From Dasypus novemcinctus (Eukaryota; Chordata; Mammalia; Cingulata; Dasypodidae), in the NCBI RefSeq assembly GCF_030445035.2, contig NC_080702.1:30751843-30815842 (forward strand): DNA of 64,000 nucleotides, given 5' to 3'. The notes under the pieces were generated by a model. The model had not been told where the DNA came from, did not search any database, and was given only the letters and a program-made list of their open reading frames with translations. Positions 37,126 to 49,769 of the stretch are shown piece by piece. The first letter of the stretch is position 1, and each line of letters begins with the position of its first letter. A program made the position numbers and the translations under genes.

Positions 37126-39156
37126 TCAGTGGTTTGGCAACGAGTGTTTAGATATAGCACCCAAATCATGATCCATTGCAGATGAAAATTTATAAGCTTT
37201 ACATTATTAAACATAAAAACATATGCTCTGTGAAAGAGATTGTAAAGACAGTCCAAGACTTGGGGAAAATATTTGCAAAACCCATAGCCAATAAATTATC
37301 TGTTTTAAAAAAACACAAAGATCACTTAGCACCCAACAGTAAAAAGGCAAATGCCCAATGTAAAAACAAGCAAAAATCTGAACAGAATCCTAACCAAAAA
37401 GATATACGGAAGACAAATGAGCATATGCAAAAAGATCCTACAAAAGACGAGGCTAAATATCTAATGAATTCTGCTAAGGAATCCAGTCTAAAACACTACA
37501 CTTATCAGATGCCAAAATATTTTTTGACCTTCAGGATGATGCAAAACAAAACCACAGGGACAATGGAATGATCACCAGTTGCCAGGGGACTAGGGAAAGT
37601 GCAGGTGGACTGAATAGGTCAGGTGCCGGGAATTTTTAGAACAGTGAAACTATTCTGTATTTTACTGTAATTGTAGACACGCAACAGTAAGCATTTCCCA
37701 AAGCTCATTGAACTTGACAACACAAAGAGGGAGCACTGATATATGGAAGTAAAAATTCATTTGCAAGGTTTATAGAGTGTTCAAAAACAATCGAACTGTA
37801 TTACAAATACATTAAATGCCTGCTCTGAAGGTTATGGGGGAAAGCTGCTGTAATAGTAATATTGGATATGAATAGAATCTCTAAAATATTCAATGGGCAC
37901 TGTACCAAGCACCGTGCTCTAGTCAATAACGTTATATCCCACCAATGTATGGGCTAGCAATTTTTATATTGTTTAGATGTCAGCCTTTCCAACTTGATCT
38001 ATATACTCAACTGAAACACAAGTCTCATTAAGCTATTTTGTAGATATTGACAAAATTATTCTAAAATTTTATGCAAAGGCAAAAGACATAGAGTAGCCAA
38101 CATAATACTGAACATTATCAACATTGGAGGATCACACAATGTAAAATTTAGACTTTGGATAATATCAGTGTTTCAATATTGGTTCACCAATTGTAAAAAA
38201 TGTACACAGTAATGTAAGATGGTAATACTAGGGGAAACCATGTGGGGGGGTATATGGGAACTTCCTATGCTTTGGGTGTAATTTTTCTGTAAGTCTAAAA
38301 TTTCCTTAAAAGTGAAGTTTATTATTATTCAAAAAAGATAAGCTGTAAGCCTACACAACCAAGACAACATTTTATTGGTGATAGAGTAGACACATAGAAT
38401 GATTAAACAGAGGAGTGAACCCAAAAATATCCACACAAAAATAAAGCCAACTAATCTCTGAGATAGGAGCAAGGTCTTTCAACGGAGAAAAGTCAGTGTT
38501 TTCAACAAGTTGTGCTAGAATAATAGACTTCATATGTATAAAAAAAAAAATGAAGCTATACATACCTAAACCAATTCACAAAACTTTCCCTCAAAACACA
38601 TCATTCTCTTACATGGAAAATGGAAAACTAAAAATTTTCTTAAAAAAAAGCCGGAGAACATTTAAAGGGCTTTTGATTGGCAAACGGTTTTTAAGTTCAT
38701 ACAAAAAGAATGAGGCATGATCCACTAAAGAAAAAAATAAAGTAAGTTAGATTTATTAAAATCATCAACTCAGCAAAAGACACTTTTAAGGGAACTGAAA
38801 GGCAAATTGCCAAAATGGGAAAAAAATGCTTGCCAAACAGTTACCTGATAAAGAAATTGTATCCAAAATATACAAAAACATTAAAATTCAACAGTAAGAA
38901 ACAAAGAATCCAATTAAAAATGGGTGAAATATATGAACAGAATCTCACTAAAGAAGTATTTCACATAAAACAAGTACGTGGAAAGTTTTTAACACAAACC
39001 ATCATTCTTGAATTGCAAATTACAACATTGTACTATCACTACGCACCTATTAGAATGACTAAAATATAAATGTAAAACTGCCAAAACCAATTACCAGAGA
39101 GAATGTGGAGCAATATAAATTCTCATTTTGCTTTGGGAATACAAAATAGCACAGGC
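37126..39156 (+). mobile_element. Old L1, sense, ORF2 and 3' fragments, unit 3
   Basis: Degraded ORF2-type sequence at 37.13-37.5 kb is followed by 3' sequence to about 37.75 kb, the shared OR-unit stretch at 37.78-37.95 kb, and a further sense L1 at 38.0-39.16 kb. A 131-codon frame at 37176-37571 is L1-derived and broken. Confidence 0.6.
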
Positions 39157-39565
39157 ACTTTTTTTTGCCTTCTTTATTTTTTAAAAAAATGTGACATTAA
39201 AAAAATATGAGGTACCCATACTCCCCACCCCACTCACTCCACTCTTCCCACATCAAAAACCTCTTACATCTTCGTAGAACATTCATTGTATTTGTTGAAT
39301 CCATTTTGGAGCACTGCTGCCCCACATAGATAACGTTTACATTGTAGTTTACACTCTCCCCCAGTCCACTCAGTGGGCCATGGCCGGGCATACAATGTCC
39401 AGCATCAGTCCCTGCAGTACCACCCAGGACTACTCCAAGTCCTGAAAATGCCCCCACATCATATCTTTTCTTCACTCTCACTACCCTCAGCAGCTACAGT
39501 GGCCACTTTCTCCACATCAACACTACGATTTCTCCCATTACTAATCACTATAGTTCCATGGTAGA
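39157..39565 (-). mobile_element. L1 3' end, antisense insertion
   Basis: Starts with a T-run and runs back through about 390 bases of L1 3' UTR. It splits the older sense L1, whose sequence resumes after it. A short AGGCAC duplication may be the target site. Confidence 0.75.
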
Positions 39566-40690
39566 ATATAAGGCACATTTGAAGGCAGTTCGGCAATTTC
39601 TTTCAGGGACCCCTAAGAGCCAGAGTTGGAAGAATTTAACAACAAATAAATAATTAGTATTAGATCATAACAAAGTATAAAATAAGTGTGCATGAATCAT
39701 AGTGATATAAATGAATGATTGGAGAAATGAATGAATGAATGAGTGAATGAATTAATGACACCTCTGATAATTCTAATATTTTACGTAGATATTCTACTCT
39801 CAAGGAGTCAGTTCATAAACTCCCCACTCATGAAATTTCCACTGCATATAATGACTTATTAACATAGAGGACAGCATGAAAGATGGGGAGAAAGTGGAAC
39901 TTTATAATGGATAAAACTAACAAACACTATCTCAGCCAGGCATAGTTAGCATAAGCAGTGATAGGTCACATCACATATATGTGTATATATATATATGTGT
40001 ATATATATATATGTATGTATGTATATATCTACACAGATACACATATGCACATCCCTGATATGATACAATGAAAATATCACTTCAACTCTGTGTTCTTCCT
40101 CCCCAAATCATTAACCTCTACATATTTCCTGAGAGACACATTAGACAAACCACATCAGATAGACATTTAACAAATTACCCTACCAATCTCCTCAAAATTA
40201 TAAAGGTCAAATACAAAGAAAATTTGAGAAACTGCCACAGACAAGAGAGGTTTAAAGGGAAATGAACCCCTACTTTAATTGAGTATACTGACTGAGAGAT
40301 GTTCATAAAGTGAGAAATTCTCTGTAATAGCGTCACAATTTTTATGTATAATAATACTGTTCAATGTACAGTTTATTATGAATGAAATATGTTAGTGAAA
40401 TGCAAATACTTTGGAAACAACAAGCTCTAAGCATGACTCCAGACTCCAATACAAGCCTTGGACAAGTGATAGCATTTCTCTGAGTCACATTACTGAACTG
40501 TAAATTCAAAATATGGATACCAATTACATAGAGTTATCAAATATTAAATGAGTTAGCAAATATGAAATTACCAGAATTGTGTCTAATTATAATCAGTGAT
40601 TTTTTGGTAAATTATGGTTCAATCCCTCACAGATTTATTCCTAAACTCTCCATTCCCACTTCTTTTTAATGCTTTAAATTGAAGTTCATC
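39566..40690. other. L1 remainder and OR 5' flank block, unit 3
   Basis: The first 50 bases continue the split L1. 40.14-40.52 kb matches 14.4-14.75 and 29.75-30.12 kb. A (TA)n/(TG)n repeat lies at 39.97-40.03 kb. No gene. Confidence 0.55.
39976..40028. repeat. (TA)n/(TG)n microsatellite
   Basis: Imperfect alternating TA and TG units. Confidence 0.85.
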
Positions 40691-41330
40691 TTTTATACAT
40701 GAACATAAACAGTAAATGTATAATAAAATTTGTGAATTTACAAAACAGATATGTAGATCAACATACAGGGCTCACATATAATTGTGAAACAATTGTTACA
40801 AATCATGAAAGAACATTACTACCAATAATACCTATAGCCCATATCTTACATTGGTGTGTTTTTCCCCCAACCCACACAACTCAATTACTAACTCCTTGTA
40901 CTGGTATTATATACATGTTATATTTCATGAGAGACTTTCTCATATTTGTTCTGTTAACCACAGTCCATCATTCACTACTAGATTCCTGTGTTATACAGTC
41001 CCCTACTTTGTACAATCCATCAAAATATACGCATAGTGGCTCTCCATTTCATCAGAGATGTGAAGCCATCACCTCAGCCAATTTTAGAATGTTTTCATTA
41101 CTCCAAAAGGAAAAAAATTCATACCACCTTATACTCCCCTATAAATGTCCTTTAGATTTAATAACATATCTTCTTTGCCCTTGATGCAAAAATATTGCAA
41201 TATTACTCATAACTATTGTCCGTAAGTTGCACTAGTTGTAACTATCCTGTATATAATCACATTCTTGTACTTTTTAAAAGAAGGACATTCTTATACAATT
41301 AACCTCCTCTACTGTGCTACTTACACACCT
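40691..41330 (-). mobile_element. Old L1 3' UTR, antisense
   Basis: Complement of an ancient L1 3' end, inserted into the shared block of unit 3 only. Two overlapping open frames here are non-coding. Confidence 0.6.
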
Positions 41331-41339
41331 CTGCATCTT

Positions 41340-41940
41340 TGCAATGCTTAGACAAAATTCACCCCGATGAACCTTTCCATAGATCTAGTCTGATTATAGC
41401 CTTCACCTGCAATAAATCGTTCAATGAATTTCTACTACCTTCAGAATAAATATCAATCCTGTATCCTAAATGTAAATTCTCTATTATCTGGCTGCTGTTT
41501 ACCTGTCTAAGCTGATGTATCGCTTTTCATCCCCTGGCCACCATTGTTGGTCATATATTAAGAAATCTGTGATTTCCTAAGCAAAACGTATGTTTAATTT
41601 ACAGCCAATAAACGCTCTTGCTTCCTCTTGCCCAATATCCATGGAAAAGGACTTCAAATCTTCTTTTAAGTTTCAATGCAATGATAAGAGTACCTGGGGA
41701 GTCTTCACCAACCTCTCCAGGAAGAGCCATCAGTTTTATGAAACACTTCACTAGGATTGCTGTGCCACCTAAAGATATTGCATTTCTTCCTTTCCATATC
41801 TCTTTCCCTGTTAAACTGTGAGTCTTTGAGGGAAGGAACAATGTCTTACCATTTGTTCACTCCCAGAACTTAATTTAGTAATGTACTTTATTAATTGCTA
41901 GATACACGTTTGTTGAATGACTGAAAGAACAAATGGTGTA
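41340..41940 (+). repeat. L2-type relic, sense, unit 3
   Basis: The clearest of the L2 copies: a GTGAGTCTTTGAGGGAAGGA-like segment is followed by a GTTTGTTGAATGA tail near 41.92 kb. Confidence 0.7.
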
Positions 41941-42535
41941 ATAAGATTCAACAAATATTTTCATAAGTGAGAACCAACACAAGAGGAGACAGATGGGAAA
42001 ATGAAAATAGTTTATTGTATTCAGAATCTCCCTCCATAGTCAGCGATTTCCACTTGGTATAAATTTGTCGTTCAACTTTCCTTAACTTTCTTTCCATGTT
42101 GTCAACACCAAAAAAAGAGATCCCTAGACTCAAACCACATCCCCCACAACTCGAGAAGAATCTGTGACTCACCCATTCATTATCAGGGAAGCATTTCAAT
42201 TTCAGTGATCCAGCTTATTCCTTGGGTAATGAATAAATTTGGAATCTCTTCCCTTAGGAATGACAAGGGGATTGAGGCGGTCATGAGCCCTCAAGAAGAC
42301 ACAATTTTGTTTTTGCATCACTGAGACTATTAATGCAGACGTGAGGTGGTGCTGGGGACATATTTACAGTTTTTGTTGATTTAGGGTCTAGATTCTCAGG
42401 GGCGTTATTGATAAAATAGCCTTTTATCTCTAACCCCTCCCACCCAGTTTTCTGAAACGAGGGGAGAAAAAAAGAATGCAAATTTGCCAGTTTTGACTCA
42501 TGGGAGAATTATTTGGCAGTCCATATACATATTTT
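41941..42535. other. Unit-specific block, unit 3, first part
   Basis: Collinear with 15.6-16.3 and 31.0-31.5 kb; continues after the SINE. No gene. Confidence 0.55.
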
Positions 42536-42977
42536 TTATTTCTTTTTCTTTTTTATTTATTTCTCTCCCCTTCCTTCCCCACCCCCCCCCCCCCCCAGTT
42601 GTCTGCTCTCTGTGTCTATTCCCTGTGTGTCCTTTTCATCAGCTTCCATTGTTGTATTGTTGTCAGCGGCATCAGGAACCTGTTTCTGTTCTTGTTGCAT
42701 CATCTTGCTGCATCAGCTCTCCTTGTGTGTGGCCACCACCCCTGGGCAGGCAGAACTTTCTTTTGCACTGGGCGGCTCTCCTTATGGGGTGCATTCCTTG
42801 CGCATGGGGCTCCCCTACTTGGGGGACATCCCTTCGTGGCACAGCACTCCCTGCGCAACATCAGCACTGCGCATGGGCCAGCTCCACACAGGTCAAGGAG
42901 GCCCAGGGTTCGAACCATGGACTTCCGATGTGGTAGGCAGCTGCCCTATCCATTGGGCCAAATCCACTTCCCTCTGT
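42536..42977 (-). mobile_element. tRNA-derived SINE (DAS type)
   Basis: T-rich start, a 16-base C-run (42582-42597) and the tRNA-like head at the right end with B-box complement GGTTCGAACC at about 42907. Target duplications ATACATATTTT / ATACTTATTTT flank it. It splits the unit 3 block at a site empty in units 1 and 2. Overlapping open frames of 150-185 codons are SINE sequence, not genes. Confidence 0.9.
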
Positions 42978-42988
42978 ATACTTATTTT

Positions 42989-43999
42989 ATCCTATTGGAC
43001 TGCTTCCTCCTAGGAGGAGATCAACTCTCTTTGGTTTTGATCTCCCGTTACATTTAATAATTTCTCTGGCCATCTTGGGGTGCATTTCCTTCTTTAAAGC
43101 ATTAAAGAACAGAGTTGGTTATAATTTTTTAAGATATAAATGTTTTATGCAAATACTCACAGAAACAAAAAAACTCTCATCAACTCAAACCTGTATTTTT
43201 ATCATGATTTCTTTCCATGTAAATTGAATGATGGACTTTAATACAGGAAAAATCACCTATTTGAAGAGGACATAGGGTCAAAGATTGTAGAATAGATTCA
43301 GAGGCATGGTCTCTGATTATGTATACACATCTAGAGGTCTCATGGGTACAGTGATAACTCATCACCTTTATAGGTTTCTGTTTTGAAGAAGTCTCACACG
43401 TAGTACTCAAAGTTTATTTCATTATATCACATGCGATGTAAAATATATTTAAATATTTAAAATATTATATTGATAGTTATAAAGGTGACTTGATAATCAA
43501 GCTGGTGATAGAGGTGATTTTTAAGTATTTACAGTAAAGCATATATATGCCCATTTGTTGAGATCTGCATTGTGAATAGAAAGGTTCAAAAACCTGTGTT
43601 TCCATTTTACAGAGAAAATCAGTCGAGTTGGCTATATTGGGAGAAGAGAGGTTAAAATTTTCTGAGAAGATGATATCTAAGACATGACCCAAAGGATGGA
43701 GAGATGATATTCAGATGAACATGGTAAGGGAAGTCATGCAAATTGGGCAGAATCATCACTCCTGGATTAATTTCTCATTCTTCCACCAATATAGGCAGAC
43801 TGAACTTTTCCAACATAGGACGCTGAATTACAAATTTCGCTTGCAACAAATAGAAGGAAATCAGTTTTATGGACAGAGAACTAGGAGTGATTTGTTCCCA
43901 GTAATTCAATAACATTCCTCCTATTTGTTTGATTTTCTAAATTAATCATAATAATTAAGACATATTGTTAAGAGACCTCCTTTTTTTGGCATTTCATCG
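42989..43999. other. Unit 3 block end and unique spacer
   Basis: The first 100 bases complete the unit block. From 43.1 to 44.0 kb I recognise no gene or repeat. Confidence 0.5.
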
Positions 44000-44225
44000 A
44001 CTTTTTTTTCCTCTTTATTTTTTTAATGTTACATTTAAAAAATATGAGGTTCCCATATACCGCCCACCCCTCTCTCCCAATTCCTCCCACATCAACAACC
44101 TCTTTTATCATTGTGGCACATCATTGCATTTGGCGAATACATTTTTGAGCACTGATGCACCACATGGATAGTGGTTTACACTGTAGTTTACACTCTCCTC
44201 CTGTCCACACAGTGGGCCATGGCAG
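44000..44225 (-). mobile_element. L1 3' end, antisense
   Basis: T-rich start and about 220 bases of L1 3' UTR, ending at the AGTGGGCCATGGCAGGG point. A 45-base stub that looks like a SINE head follows. Confidence 0.75.
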
Positions 44226-44770
44226 GGGCTGAGGATAGCAGGAGCTCACCCACTTGAGCTATGTCTTTTCTCCAAGAGAAATTTTAATGGAGTGAAATTG
44301 TCACAGAGATAAATGGGAAAATCAGTGCAGGATGAGTTTGATATTCATATTATGCTTTCTATAAGCTCTAAATTGCCATGACCAAGAGTAAAAGTGGTGG
44401 CAGAATTTTTATTACACTGTACATAGCAGAGTGCCTGGTACATTTCAAGTGTGCAATACATGTATGTTAAATGAACCAGTAGATGAAGCATCCAATTTTT
44501 TCTCAATTCTTTAGGAATTCAGTTTTCTATGGAGCACAGACCAAGGTGTACATTTCCTTTTTGGAGAGGACAGGAAAGTTATGGGGAAATTGTTTACCAT
44601 GGACAGAGGTTTGCACTGAGTGTGATGTTTTGTGGGAATCTTTATGACAGGAATCCAAATTCATTTTTCTCCCATAGCCATGTAGAATTGATATAAGTCA
44701 CACCTACCTGAAAACTCTGCTGTGCAGCTTTGGTTCAATGTACATATTTTTCATATTAATAGATTTTATT
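44226..44770. other. Spacer with possible MIR or L2 tail
   Basis: The GAGTGCCTGGTACAT segment at about 44.43 kb looks like the end of a MIR or L2. Otherwise nothing recognised. Confidence 0.4.
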
Positions 44771-45090
44771 ACTTATTTTTAAAGATACATAGATCATACA
44801 AAATGCTATATTTAAAAATATAAGAGGATCTCATATACGCCCACTTCCAAAACCCCCATGCCTCCCACATCAACAAACTCTTTCATCAATGTGTCAGACT
44901 CATTGCATTTGATTAATATATTTTGGAGCACTGTTACACAGCATGGATTATAGTTTATATTGTAGCTTACCCTTTCCTCCAGTCCATTCAGTGGGTTATG
45001 GCAGAATATATAATGTCCTGCATCTGTCCCTGCATTATCATTCAGGACAACTCCAAGTTCTGAAAATGCCCCATATCAATGTACTTTAGA
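44771..45090 (-). mobile_element. L1 3' end, antisense, older
   Basis: A diverged copy of the same 3' UTR module in antisense. Confidence 0.7.
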
Positions 45091-45149
45091 GTCCCAATCT
45101 GATGGATACCCTGTACTTGTAAATTTTTGCATCCTCTGCTTCTTGTTTC

Positions 45150-46290
45150 TTCTGAATTTTATTTGTTCATTTATTTGTTTTCATTAGTTTACACTTTAAT
45201 GTATATATGGCGCTTGTGCATTGCTAGTATGAAGGCAAAATGGTGCCAATGCCTTAGAACACATTTTGGCGGTTCCTCAAAAAGTTAAACATAAAATTTC
45301 TGAATGACTCAGCATTTCTAATTCTATGTATAAACGTCAAATAATTGAAAACAGGTGCTTAAACAAAAACATCTGCAAGAATGTTCATAGCAGCACTATT
45401 CATAATAGCCAAAAGATGAAAGCGCCCAAATACCCACCAGCTGAAAAACAGTATATACATAGTATACAGCCATGTAAAGAAATGATCCATGGACTAGAGT
45501 GGACTCTCAGGTCCTCTACTATAAACTTATTGTGATTATAGCAATAGAAGATGTTATATCATCGATATGGCAGCAATAACACCTGAAAGTTCTGAGGTTA
45601 GGAAGAGGGAAATCAAGTGTAATACGAGGACATATTTGGGACTTGAGGATTGTCCTGAATGACATTGCAATGACAGATAAAAGCCATTATATATCTTGTT
45701 GTAACCTACAGAATTGTGTGGAAGAGAAGGTAACCTACAAAGTAAATTATAGTCCATGCTTAGAGACAATGCCCCAACATATGTACATCAATTGTAATGA
45801 ATGTACCACCCTAATGAAGGAAGTTAATGTGGGTAAATGTGGGTGATGTGGGGATCATATGGGAATCCCCTATATTTTATATGTAACATTTATTTAATTT
45901 AATGTAAATATCTCATAAAAATAAATTTCTTTGAAAAAGAAATGAAGCACTGATACATGTTACAACATGGATGAACCTTGAAAATAAGCTAGGTGAAATA
46001 AGCCAGACACAAATGGCCACATGTGGCATGCTTCCAGTTATATAATTATCCAAAAGCAGTAAATCCAGAGACATAGAAATCAAATTGGTGCTTCCCAGGA
46101 GATAGGGAAGGGGGGAGTAGGAGTGACTTCTTAATGGGTATAGGATTTCCTTCGGGATTGAGGAAAAGGTTTTGGAACTAAATAGTGGTGATTGTTACAC
46201 ATGATGAATGTTCTGGATGCCACTGAATTGTATGTTTAAGGGCTTAATTGCAAGTTGTGTGAATTCTATCTTCATAAACAATAAATAACT
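45150..46290 (+). mobile_element. Old L1 3' end, sense, split by a younger one
   Basis: Ancient L1 sequence at 45.15-45.49 and 45.94-46.28 kb reads continuously once the insertion at 45486-45935 is removed. Confidence 0.75.
45486..45935 (+). mobile_element. L1 3' end, sense, with target duplication
   Basis: 450 bases of L1 3' UTR with an A-rich end, flanked by a perfect 10-base duplication AAAGAAATGA (45476-45485 and 45936-45945). Confidence 0.88.
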
Positions 46291-46529
46291 GGCATCATCC
46301 TCAATATATCATTTTGAAAATTGCTTTTTCACTAATATTTACATTTCTTAGATTCATCCATATTCAAACACCCAATTTAATATCAGGGACTGGAAAGCTA
46401 GAGCCCATGGGTCCTTTTATAAAAGTCTCTATAAAAGAACTTTAAATAAATTATTTGCTTAAGTTTCCTCCCCAGTTGATTGAAAATTAGAACAAGACAT
46501 AGAGATGAAGTGATCTAACTTTTGGGTGG
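46291..46529. other. Spacer, nothing recognised
   Basis: AT-rich sequence without a gene. Confidence 0.4.
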
Positions 46530-47180
46530 AAAAAAATCAGCCTAAATACTTACCCAGGTCAGTTAAAAGGGAGTTGCAAATGGTCAACCACCATACCAGG
46601 GAACTGGAAGTGCCTAAAACTAAAAGCAGGAGAATTGCATCCATCAACCATGTGGGATCTAAGCCCCCTTTCGATATAGAGGTAGAGTGGGCATTACTAT
46701 TCCAGGGTCCACAGGATGGAGGAATAAAATATGTATTAGAGTGGACTTACTGGAATTCTGCTATAGAGCTATAGTGACAAATAATGGAAGAAACTGAAGC
46801 ATTGATCTGGAGAAAGTGGTCACAGTAGTTGCTGAGGGCAGGGTGAGGGACGAAGAGATGTGATGTGTGGGTATTTTCAGGACTTAGAGCTGCCCTAAAT
46901 GATACTGAAAGGACAGAAGCTGGACGTTGTATATCGTGCCATAACCCACGATTGTACTGGGGAAGAGTGTAAACTGCAACAAAAACTATAATTCATGTGG
47001 TGCAAGAGTGCTGCAAAAATACATTCACCAAATGCAATGAAAGTGCCACAATGATGAAAGAGGTTGTTGATGTGGGAGGAGTGAGGGGGCGGGGTGTGGT
47101 TTATACGGGAACCTCTTTTATTTTTTAATGTTACATTTTGTGATGTATGTATTTCCAGGAAATACAGTAAAAATAAATGC
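46530..47180 (+). mobile_element. L1 3' end, sense
   Basis: About 650 bases matching 4.80-5.38 and 27.4-27.99 kb, with an A-rich end near 47.18 kb. Confidence 0.85.
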
Positions 47181-48680
47181 AAAAAAAATACTATTGAAAG
47201 TATGACTGATCTTATTTTGCAGAATAAGAGTTTTCTGGAAGAGGTTCCAATAGTCCTTTTCTTCTTCATCTGAAGATACTGGATCACTATGCATAAAGGG
47301 ATAATAAGCCCTAGTTGTCTTACCTTTGTATTTAAGGATACCCTGAATTTAACTTTATTCCTTGATGTCAGTTCCTTGATTTGAATTTTCTCGAATATTT
47401 AAACAACATATTCCTCAGAATTTTCTTTTAAATTGCTTTGCTCTCTTTGACTGTATCAGGGTTTCGTGCAGAGAACAGCAAACCAATATATATCCTTTCT
47501 TCTTAATTCTGCTTGAATTGTGTTTTCTGTTTCTTGCCACATAGAACATTCTAACAGAAGACATCACCTACCTTAGCTTTACTATAATGCAATCAAGCTT
47601 CCCCAGTTCACTGAGAATGCTTCTGCTAAAGACAAGAACACCTGTGAATTATCAGACCCAAAGATCTCTTCTCATAATTTATTTTACTTGATCTTGTGGA
47701 ATTTTGTACATTTGCTCCCAGAACTTATACCTATTCTGTTTTAATTTGAAATTGGATTCCATGAAAAAAATTCTCTGGTTCTCGCACCAATCTGGCTGTT
47801 TATCTTTATCCACCTCTTATTCCTCAACCTTCACCAAGCTCTCACGTGTTACTAATCCTTACTTTGGTCCTTTTATATTATCACTCTGTGTGCTGCCAGC
47901 CTGTTCTTACTCAAACCCATCACCTCCATAATAGCCTATATTCTAACATAGCTTCATTTCTATCAATGTCCCAAAATCTCTCCTATTTATCTAGGTATCT
48001 AGCTAACATGTCCATCTAGATATCCCACCTCTATGTCATAATCTTCATTTCCATTATTCCACAAATTCATTATCTTTCTCTTATGTCAATCAGGCCAATG
48101 AAAGGAAATATACAGTACATTTAATTGAAGTGATTATAGCAAAATTTATTAAGTAACTGTTTACAAAGTTTACAAAGTGTTGACAGTGGTGTTGGAGATT
48201 ACCAGATATAGTTTGGTATTTGCAGACTGGTAAAATTGGTGACTATTACAGCCGTATATCTGAATGGATAAGGGAAATGAGTGGTTAGCAATATGCAGAA
48301 GTACTTGTGTGAAGATGGATCCCTTGATGAGAATCATCTGTGAGGCAGACTTGGGCCAAACCTCCATTCATCACCCATCCTCCTAAGATGCCATTTTGTT
48401 TGGACCTCACTGGCGTTGTTTGCTGGGAATTAGTGTAGTTCAAGGCCATTATCTAGTAATCCCTTAAAGTCTGGTATTCCCCTTTTCTAAATTTACAGTT
48501 ACTCTGGTGAGAATAAATAAATAAAACAATGCTAAAAAGTTTTGTCTTGTAGATTCTCTACTTAATTAAATTGTACTCTCCATAGACTGAATTGCTGAGC
48601 GGCATTCTCTGAACTCAATTAACGTACATTATTTTATAGTTGTAATAGCTTGGTTCTTCATGAATTAAATTCTAATATTG
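47181..48680. other. 1.5-kb spacer without a recognised gene
   Basis: Low repeat content by eye. Short open frames (47704-47931, 48170-48367 minus) carry no recognisable domain or splice context. I cannot assign function. Confidence 0.5.
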
Positions 48681-49769
48681 TTAGAGTGCAGACATTTGTT
48701 AACAGTTGACAACATGATCAACATCCAAGGACATGAAAAGAAAGTATGATGTGGCCAAACTCAGCATATAAACACACTGCCTTGTCCCCAGCATGTACTA
48801 CTACTCCTGGGGAAAAGCATCCCTGGCACTAAGGAATTATTAACAAGCATCAATTATTGATGCATTTGGAAAAAGACTTTGACCAAAAAGGGGAAACATT
48901 AAATACACATGTATTATTGTAGATAAGAGATTTAAAAATGAGCCTGGAGTTCATTCCAGAGGTTTCACTTATTCACATAGGAAGATATTATTGAATGCTT
49001 CAGTAAACATTGCCTCAAAAAAGTGGGGCTCTTGTGGGCTCTAGGGAAATCTACAAAATATAAACAATGCAGACAGTCTAAGAAATTTGGCACCCTGTCC
49101 GTGGACCTTACTTTTGAATATATGTTCCCAAATATAACAGAGTTAAAATCACTTATAATTTCCCTACAAATGACTCTTCTTCTCCTTTTATTTGAACCTA
49201 GAATTAGCACTTTACTAATTAAATTTATGTCCCAGAGACTTAAATCTTCAGTCTCTTCATGTGCTGGTTGAGCCTGAAATTTCAGCAGAGTTGCCTCGCC
49301 AACCCTCCATTTCATTGGATTTGCCCAGGACAACTAACAAAATGATGATAATGGAAAATGTCCATCCGCCAAAAAAAAAAAAAAAAAAAAAAAGAATATC
49401 TCAAGTACAAGCAAGACAATTCCATCCATCTTGCCCATGGGAACTAAGCACCTTCTTTTTCAAAAATAGAGTGGGGATCACCATCCCAAAAGCCTCAATA
49501 TTAAGGAAAGAATAAAACATAAATGAGTAATGCTACTATGGACTAAATTAGACTTACTATTCTAGCAATAGAAGAACTTGCATCATTGATATAAAGCCAG
49601 AGGCCACCGTGCTTCCAAGGGGAGGGAGAGGGAAGAATAGGTATAAATGGGGCATTATGGGGATATGGTTATTGTCCTGCATGACATTACAAAGATAGAT
49701 AGAAGTCATTAAACATTTTTGTTAAAATCTATAAAATTGGATGCTGCAAAATATAAATTAAAACATCAA
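48681..49769 (+). mobile_element. L1 3' UTR, sense, older copy
   Basis: Diverged 3' UTR aligned with 4.1-5.3 kb, interrupted by a 23-base A-run at 49371-49393. Confidence 0.7.

Noticed and set aside
37176-37571. 131-codon lysine-rich frame
   Set aside because: Degraded L1 ORF2 end in sense; homologous sequence at 23.7-23.97 kb is not open.
42484-43057. Overlapping 150-185 codon frames
   Set aside because: They run through a full tRNA-derived SINE with target duplications and are hydrophobic only because of its pyrimidine-rich strand.
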